Position numbers and translations under genes: made by a program. This document shows positions 59,260 to 64,000 of a stretch of DNA of 64,000 nucleotides, piece after piece. Origin of the DNA: Xanthobacteraceae bacterium (GTDB lineage Bacteria > Pseudomonadota > Alphaproteobacteria > Rhizobiales > Xanthobacteraceae); assembly GCA_030037645.1 (NCBI GenBank), contig JASHQI010000186.1, positions 16,075-80,074 of the forward strand, written 5' to 3'. Position 1 is the first letter of the stretch, and each line of letters begins with the position of its first letter. Under the pieces are notes generated by a model. It made no database searches and was not told the origin of the DNA. It saw only the letters and a list, made by a program, of their open reading frames with translations.

Positions 59260-61416
59260 ATGACCCGAATTCCGGACTTCTCCGCGATCAATTTTGCCGA
59301 CGAGCGGGCGAAAACGCCGGCAGCCGCCGCGGTCCCCTGGCTCACGCCGGAGGGCATTGCGGTGCAACCGCTCTATGCGGCCGCCGACATTTCCGGCCTC
59401 GATGACCTCGACGGTTATCCAGGGATCGCGCCTTTTCTGCGCGGCCCCTATCCAACCATGTACGTCACCCAGCCATGGACCATTCGGCAATATGCGGGAT
59501 TCTCGACAGCGGAGGACTCCAACGCCTTCTATCGGCGCAACCTCGCTGCCGGCCAGAAGGGTCTCTCGATCGCTTTCGATCTTGCCACCCACCGCGGTTA
59601 TGACAGTGACCACCCGCGCGTAACGGGCGACGTCGGCATGGCGGGCGTCGCGATCGACTCGATCTATGACATGCGCACGTTGTTTGCCGGCATCCCGCTC
59701 GACCAAATGTCGGTGTCGATGACCATGAACGGCGCCGTGTTGCCGGTGCTTGCGCTCTACATCGTGGCGGCCGAGGAACAGGGCGTGCCGCCGGAGAAAC
59801 TCGCCGGCACGATCCAGAATGACATCCTCAAAGAATTCATGGTACGCAACACCTACATTTATCCGCCAAAACCGTCGCTACGCATCATCTCCGACATTTT
59901 TTCCTACACTTCGGCGCACATGCCGAAGTTCAACTCGATCTCGATCTCCGGCTACCATATGCAGGAGGCGGGAGCGACCGCCGATCTCGAACTCGCCTAT
60001 ACGTTGGCCGACGGTGTCGAATATGTGCGCGCCGGCCTCGCCGCAAATCTTGCCATCGACCGCTTCGCGCCGCGGCTTTCCTTCTTCTTCGGCATCGGCA
60101 TGAATTTCTTCATGGAAGTGGCGAAGCTGCGTGCCGCGCGCGTGTTGTGGGCGAAGCTGATGAAACAGTTCGAACCGAACGATGCGCGCTCACTTTCGCT
60201 GCGCACCCATTGCCAGACATCCGGCTGGTCGCTTGCCGCGCAGGACGTGTTCAACAACGTCGCCCGCACCTGCATCGAGGCCATGGCGGCGACGCAGGGC
60301 GGCACGCAGTCGCTGCATACCAACGCGCTCGACGAAGCGCTGGCGCTGCCGACCGATTTCTCCGCCCGCATCGCCCGCAACACGCAGATCGTGCTGCAGC
60401 GCGAGAGCGGCACGACCCGCAGCATCGACCCATGGGGCGGCTCGTTCTATGTCGAGCGATTGACTTACGATCTTGCCATGCGGACCTGGGGACACGTTCA
60501 GGAAGTGGAGGAGCTCGGCGGCATGGCCCGCGCCATCGAAGCCGGTTTGCCGAAGCTGCGCATCGAGGAAGCCGCAGCCCGCACGCAAGCGCGCATCGAT
60601 ACCGGCGCACAATCGGTGATTGGGGTCAGCAAGTATCGGCCGCAGGACGAGGCGCCGATCGAAGTTCTCAAAATCGACAACAAGGCAGTGCGGCAATTGC
60701 AGATCGACAAGCTCGCGCAGCTCAGGCGCGAACGCGACCCTAACGCGGTCGCCGAGGCGCTTTCAGCACTGACGCGGAACGCCGCCGGCGGCAACGGCAA
60801 CTTGTTGGCGCTTGCCATCGATGCGGCGCGCGCCAAGGCCACGGTCGGCGAGATATCACTTGCGCTGGAGCAGGTATTCGGACGCCATCAGGCGGAGATC
60901 AAAGCGATTTCCGGCGTCTACAGTCGGGAGGTCGGCATGTCGGATGCCGTCGAACGGGTGCGCAAGCGCGTTGCCGAATTCGAGGACGATGAAGGGCGCC
61001 GCCCACGCATCCTGGTCGCCAAGATCGGCCAGGACGGCCATGACCGCGGCCAGAAGGTGATCGCCACCGCATTCGCCGATCTCGGCTTCGATGTCGATAT
61101 CGGGGCGCTGTTCGCAACGCCGGCGGAAGCTGCGCGCCAGGCAGTCGAGAGCGACGTGCACATTCTCGGCGTGTCCTCGCTCGCCGCGGCGCATCTGACA
61201 CTGGTGCCTCAGCTCAAGGCCGAGCTCGAACGGCAGGGTCGCGGCGACATCATGATCGTGGTCGGCGGCGTGGTGCCGCCGCAGGACTACGACGCCCTGA
61301 AAGCCGCCGGCGCCGAGGCGATCTTTCCGCCCGGTACGGTCATCGCCGAAGCCGCCGAGGCGTTGCTCGAGACACTCAACAAGCGGCTCGGGCACGAAAA
61401 GGCGGCGGCCGAATAA
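59260..61416 (+). CDS. mutB: Methylmalonyl-CoA mutase large (alpha) subunit
   Basis: A 718-residue enzyme. The substrate barrel is clear ([99 protein letters not shown]) and the B12 domain has [32 protein letters not shown] with the cobalamin-binding DGHDRG, then GVSSLAAAH and [11 protein letters not shown]. It converts (R)-methylmalonyl-CoA to succinyl-CoA in propionate and odd-chain metabolism. ATG 59260 follows GGAGCGAGA. Downstream of mutA by 145 bases. Confidence 0.97.
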   Translation: MTRIPDFSAINFADERAKTPAAAAVPWLTPEGIAVQPLYAAADISGLDDLDGYPGIAPFLRGPYPTMYVTQPWTIRQYAGFSTAEDSNAFYRRNLAAGQKGLSIAFDLATHRGYDSDHPRVTGDVGMAGVAIDSIYDMRTLFAGIPLDQMSVSMTMNGAVLPVLALYIVAAEEQGVPPEKLAGTIQNDILKEFMVRNTYIYPPKPSLRIISDIFSYTSAHMPKFNSISISGYHMQEAGATADLELAYTLADGVEYVRAGLAANLAIDRFAPRLSFFFGIGMNFFMEVAKLRAARVLWAKLMKQFEPNDARSLSLRTHCQTSGWSLAAQDVFNNVARTCIEAMAATQGGTQSLHTNALDEALALPTDFSARIARNTQIVLQRESGTTRSIDPWGGSFYVERLTYDLAMRTWGHVQEVEELGGMARAIEAGLPKLRIEEAAARTQARIDTGAQSVIGVSKYRPQDEAPIEVLKIDNKAVRQLQIDKLAQLRRERDPNAVAEALSALTRNAAGGNGNLLALAIDAARAKATVGEISLALEQVFGRHQAEIKAISGVYSREVGMSDAVERVRKRVAEFEDDEGRRPRILVAKIGQDGHDRGQKVIATAFADLGFDVDIGALFATPAEAARQAVESDVHILGVSSLAAAHLTLVPQLKAELERQGRGDIMIVVGGVVPPQDYDALKAAGAEAIFPPGTVIAEAAEALLETLNKRLGHEKAAAE

Positions 61417-61417
61417 T

Positions 61418-61462
61418 CTTCATCCTGTCCCGCGGCACGAAGCGCCGCGGGGGTGGATGAAG
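61418..61462. terminator. Bidirectional hairpin between mutB and the GMC gene
   Basis: CTTCATCC (61418-61425) pairs with GGATGAAG (61455-61462) and CCCGCGGC (61429-61436) with GCCGCGGG (61444-61451). It fills the 48-base gap between the convergent genes. Confidence 0.75.
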
Positions 61463-61464
61463 AG

Positions 61465-63036
61465 TTACCCCGCCACGCTGCCCCAATGTGCCGCCAGCTG
61501 CTCCGCACCGCGCAGCGCGGTCGAGAAGATCGTATAGGTCGGGTTGGACGCGCCTTCGGTCGGGAAGATGCAGGGACCGGCCATCCAGAGGTTTCCGATT
61601 TCGTGGGTCTGGCCGTAACTGTTCGTGACCGAGTTCGACGAGTCCGTGCCCATGATCGCGCCGCCGTGCAAATGCGCGGTCGGCATGACCGGGCCCTTGC
61701 CCGGCCAGCACTCCTTGGCGTCGGTCGCCTTGGCGATCTTCATGCCCTGGTCGAAGTTCGCGTTCCACAGCGCAACGGCGTCGTTGTCGAAGCTGTGAAT
61801 CAATCGCGCCATCGGCAGCCCGTACTCATCCTTGTCGCTGATCAGCTCGACGCGATTTTCGATATTCGGCAAGTCTTCGCCGAAGATCGTCAGGTGTGTC
61901 AGCCCGCGCGCGGCGCGCTTCATGTAGGCCGCGAGCGCGGGCCCGAACAAATCGCCGCGAGATTGAGCGTAGTCGGTGGTCTTGTGCGAGGTTCCGGCCG
62001 ACATGAACGACGAGCCGAACGCTCCCGGATAGCTGGTCTTGGCATAACGGTCGTAGGACATGAACTGCGCGCCGACCGTGCCCATGTGCGGGGTGATGTC
62101 CTCGTCGAACAGCGCCCAGGTGCCGGCGATATGGTGTGTCATCATGAACTTGCCGACGAGCTTGTTGGAATTGGCAAGTCCATTTGGATGCTTGTCGGTC
62201 GCCGAGTTGAGCAGAATGCGCGGGTTCTGCGCCGACCAGGCGGCAAGGACGACGACGCTCGCCTCCTGCACCTGCCGCTGCTTTTGCGCGTCGTAATACT
62301 CGACGCCGGTTGCGCGAGTGCCCGCCTGATTGGTCAGGACGCGCGTGACGTTACTCAGACCGCGCACCTCGGCCTGGGCCTTTCGCGCCTCGCCGAGATA
62401 AGTCACCAGCGGATTGGCGAGCGCGCCTATCGGACAGCCGTCTGCGCACCAGCCGTCGTAGATACAGGCCGCCCTGCCCTTAAACGTGGTCGAATTCATG
62501 CCGCTCGCCATCGGAATGAGGTGGATACCGTTGGCGTCGGCGCCCTTGAGCCAGACTTTGCCGGCCGGGAAAATCTTCAACGGCGGCATCGGATAGGGCT
62601 TTCCGGGCGGCCGCCATTTTTCTTCCGCCTTGGCGTCGCCCGACACGCCGATTTGCTCCGCCACTTTGTCATAGAACGGCGCCACGTCCTCATAGCCGAT
62701 CGGCCAATCGTGACCGCGATTGTGCTCACTCTTCATCTTGAAATCGGTCGGCAGATATCGCGGGAACTGCGCAAAATAATGCAGCGCCGCACCCCCGACC
62801 GCATACGCGCCCTGATTGGCATAGGCGAACGGGTTCTTGCCGCCGAGCAGGATGGGGCCGCCCGCGGGCTTGAGCCGTCGGCCCCAGATATCCGAGCTGA
62901 TCAGATCGGTGAGCGGCCGGTCGGGACCGTTGTCGAGCACCACGACTTTCTTGCCGGCTTTCGCCAGCACGGATGCATAGACCGAGCCCGAGGCGCCGGA
63001 GCCGACCACGACGACATCGACTTTTTCATTGGCCAT
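61465..63036 (-). CDS. GMC-family oxidoreductase (gluconate/fructose dehydrogenase large-subunit type)
   Basis: A 523-residue flavoprotein. The FAD-binding site is VDVVVVGSGASGSVYASVLAKAGKKVVVLDNG; YAVGGAALHYFAQFPRYLP is the GMC signature region; the C-terminal catalytic His region is AHLHGGAIMGTDSSNSV, and PTEGASNPTYTIFSTALRGAEQL closes it. Cysteines in AACIYDGWCADGCPIGAL may bind an iron-sulphur cluster as in related dehydrogenases. No signal peptide: it is probably carried out by its Tat-tagged small partner, encoded 12 bases upstream. Substrate (sugar, sugar acid or alcohol) is not predictable. Confidence 0.92.
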   Translation of the reverse strand: MANEKVDVVVVGSGASGSVYASVLAKAGKKVVVLDNGPDRPLTDLISSDIWGRRLKPAGGPILLGGKNPFAYANQGAYAVGGAALHYFAQFPRYLPTDFKMKSEHNRGHDWPIGYEDVAPFYDKVAEQIGVSGDAKAEEKWRPPGKPYPMPPLKIFPAGKVWLKGADANGIHLIPMASGMNSTTFKGRAACIYDGWCADGCPIGALANPLVTYLGEARKAQAEVRGLSNVTRVLTNQAGTRATGVEYYDAQKQRQVQEASVVVLAAWSAQNPRILLNSATDKHPNGLANSNKLVGKFMMTHHIAGTWALFDEDITPHMGTVGAQFMSYDRYAKTSYPGAFGSSFMSAGTSHKTTDYAQSRGDLFGPALAAYMKRAARGLTHLTIFGEDLPNIENRVELISDKDEYGLPMARLIHSFDNDAVALWNANFDQGMKIAKATDAKECWPGKGPVMPTAHLHGGAIMGTDSSNSVTNSYGQTHEIGNLWMAGPCIFPTEGASNPTYTIFSTALRGAEQLAAHWGSVAG

Positions 63037-63048
63037 GGCGATCTCTCC

Positions 63049-63609
63049 TCACCACTTCTTCGTGGGCGCGATGTGCGGCATGTAGGGAATGCCGAGCGCG
63101 GCGTAGCCCTCCATGGTGGAATAGACGACATCGACAGCGTCGCTGCGCAGCACCGTATAGACGAACGGCCCGGGCGGGCCTTGCCAGCCCTCGATCTTGT
63201 TCTGTCGCATGAGGTTGATGAAGTCGTGCTGCTCCGCAGGCGACAGCTCCGCGAATTTATGGCCCTTGGCCTTGTTGCTGGCGCCGTCGATCGCGCCCAG
63301 CATCGCACGGTAAAAGTTGGCGAAGGGCGGACGGACGTTGAGGATGCGCGCTTGCAGGAGCGCCTGCTCCGGCGGGATCGAAATCTGCTGGTCGACGAAA
63401 TTGGTGATGCCGGCGTCCTTGGCGCCCGGCACGAGCGTCTCGCCCACCGCGTCGAGGGTTGCGGCTTGGTCGGCGGTGAGCGTCCGCAGCGGAACGTTTT
63501 GCGCGCGTGCCTGACGCGGCGTGAGCATGACGTCAGCGGCACCGACCGTGAAGGCGAGCGTGCCGATTGCCGCGCCCTTCACGAAGGCGCGCCGTTCGAT
63601 GTCATTCAT
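63049..63609 (-). CDS. Gluconate 2-dehydrogenase subunit 3-like protein (Tat-exported)
   Basis: A 186-residue protein with a twin-arginine type signal (MNDIERRAFVKGAAIGTLAFTVGAADVML). The rest (LRTLTADQAATLDAVGETLVPGAKDAGITNFVDQQIS, KFAELSPAEQHDFINLMRQ) is the gluconate 2-dehydrogenase subunit 3 family, the small partner that escorts the GMC large subunit across the membrane. A cytochrome c subunit is not seen in this window. ATG 63609 chosen because the signal begins there. Confidence 0.9.
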   Translation of the reverse strand: MNDIERRAFVKGAAIGTLAFTVGAADVMLTPRQARAQNVPLRTLTADQAATLDAVGETLVPGAKDAGITNFVDQQISIPPEQALLQARILNVRPPFANFYRAMLGAIDGASNKAKGHKFAELSPAEQHDFINLMRQNKIEGWQGPPGPFVYTVLRSDAVDVVYSTMEGYAALGIPYMPHIAPTKKW

Positions 63610-63703
63610 GGCAAGTCCTCCCGGTTCGCAGGCGTTATCGTCGCCGTGTCGAGGCGCTGAAAATTCAACGCTCAAATTGGGGCGGAATCAAGCGGGCGCG
63701 CCG

Positions 63704-64000
63704 TCACTGCGCCAACGCCTCGCGTGGAATCGGAATTGTCGAAGCAACCGGTGCGCTGCGCGGCGGTAGCGGCGGCGCGTTGCGCGGCAATGGCGCGTGC
63801 GGGAAAGTGGCAAGGAAGCCGCGAAATTCTTTGTTGGATTTGAGCGCGTCGCGGCCGGCGGCGATGAGCATGTCGATCTGATCCGGCGGCAGATGCAGGC
63901 TGGTCTGCACGGCGTTGAGCGCAGCGGCGCGTTCGGGGCCCAATTCATCGAAGGAAATGCGTCCGATGAAGAATTTCACATCCCTGCAATTCCATCCCGG
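63704..64000 (-). CDS. C-terminal end of a gene cut by the window edge, possibly patatin-like phospholipase
   Basis: The frame is open to the right edge (PGWNCRDVKFFIGRISFDELGPERAAALNAV), so the GTG at 63979 is not its start. The visible part is about 98 residues: LHLPPDQIDMLIAAGRDALKSNKEFRGFL followed by a proline-rich end. This resembles the C-terminal tail of patatin-like phospholipases in Rhizobiales, but the catalytic part lies outside, so the name is uncertain. Confidence 0.45.
   Translation of the reverse strand, partial: PGWNCRDVKFFIGRISFDELGPERAAALNAVQTSLHLPPDQIDMLIAAGRDALKSNKEFRGFLATFPHAPLPRNAPPLPPRSAPVASTIPIPREALAQ

Overview
The window looks like chromosomal DNA of a GC-rich, flagellated alphaproteobacterium of the order Hyphomicrobiales (Rhizobiales), close to the Bradyrhizobium/Xanthobacteraceae type. 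This rests on the protein families (CckA, FliX, FlbT/FlaF, MotE, DUF6468, DUF2336, a DksA without zinc finger), on the TTAA-N7-TTAA boxes typical of CtrA, and on intergenic palindromes of the 'tagagcatgatccc' type common in that group. No rRNA, tRNA, CRISPR array, transposase or prophage gene was seen.

Layout. 1-3.4 kb: a small leftward operon of envelope proteins (two small membrane proteins, an anchored protein with a duplicated cysteine motif, a carboxypeptidase-regulatory-like protein, and a c-heme/beta-propeller protein cut by the window edge). 3.5-6.2 kb: the cell-cycle hybrid kinase CckA. 6.3-46.9 kb: a long flagellar region with flhB-fliR-fliQ-fliE-flgC-flgB (left), fliO-fliP (right), a large AMIN/TPR protein, motE-DUF6468-fliM-fliL (left), flgF-flgG-flgA-flgH (right), PilZ and dksA genes, fliX (left), flgI-rod-binding protein-FlgN/FlbY-like (right), flagellin, flbT-flaF, DUF2336 and flgE-flgK-flgL (left). 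A metE-like gene and a Rieske oxygenase gene interrupt it. 47-55 kb: ordinary metabolic and stress genes (MoxR ATPase, FAD oxidoreductase, SixA-like phosphatase, UspA, Bug-type binding protein, TauD-like dioxygenase, M20 peptidase, DUF4332). 55.4-57.2 kb: folate genes folP-folB-folK. 57.2-61.4 kb: the two methylmalonyl-CoA mutase subunits. 61.4-64 kb: a GMC dehydrogenase with its small Tat-exported subunit, and the end of one more gene.

Control logic that can be read from the DNA. CtrA-type boxes lie in front of flgB/fliO, the AMIN/TPR gene, fliX, two TPR-glycosyltransferase genes, the flagellin/glycosyltransferase gap and flbT-flaF. Sigma-54 type -24/-12 promoters lie in front of flgF, flgI and flgE. 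This matches the Caulobacter flagellar hierarchy (CtrA for early genes, sigma-54 with FlbD/FliX for rod, ring and hook genes), and the CtrA kinase gene cckA is in the same cluster. Many flagellar genes (fliF, fliG, fliN, flhA, fliI, motA/B, flbD) are not in this window.

Most unusual points: (i) flbT and flaF are one continuous reading frame, with a strong internal ribosome site and ATG in front of the FlaF part; (ii) three TPR-glycosyltransferase proteins, one GT-A type glycosyltransferase and a serine-rich protein that shares a domain with the hook protein FlgE surround the flagellin gene, which suggests a flagellar glycosylation module; (iii) several families of palindromic intergenic repeats are present, one in two copies 54 kb apart.
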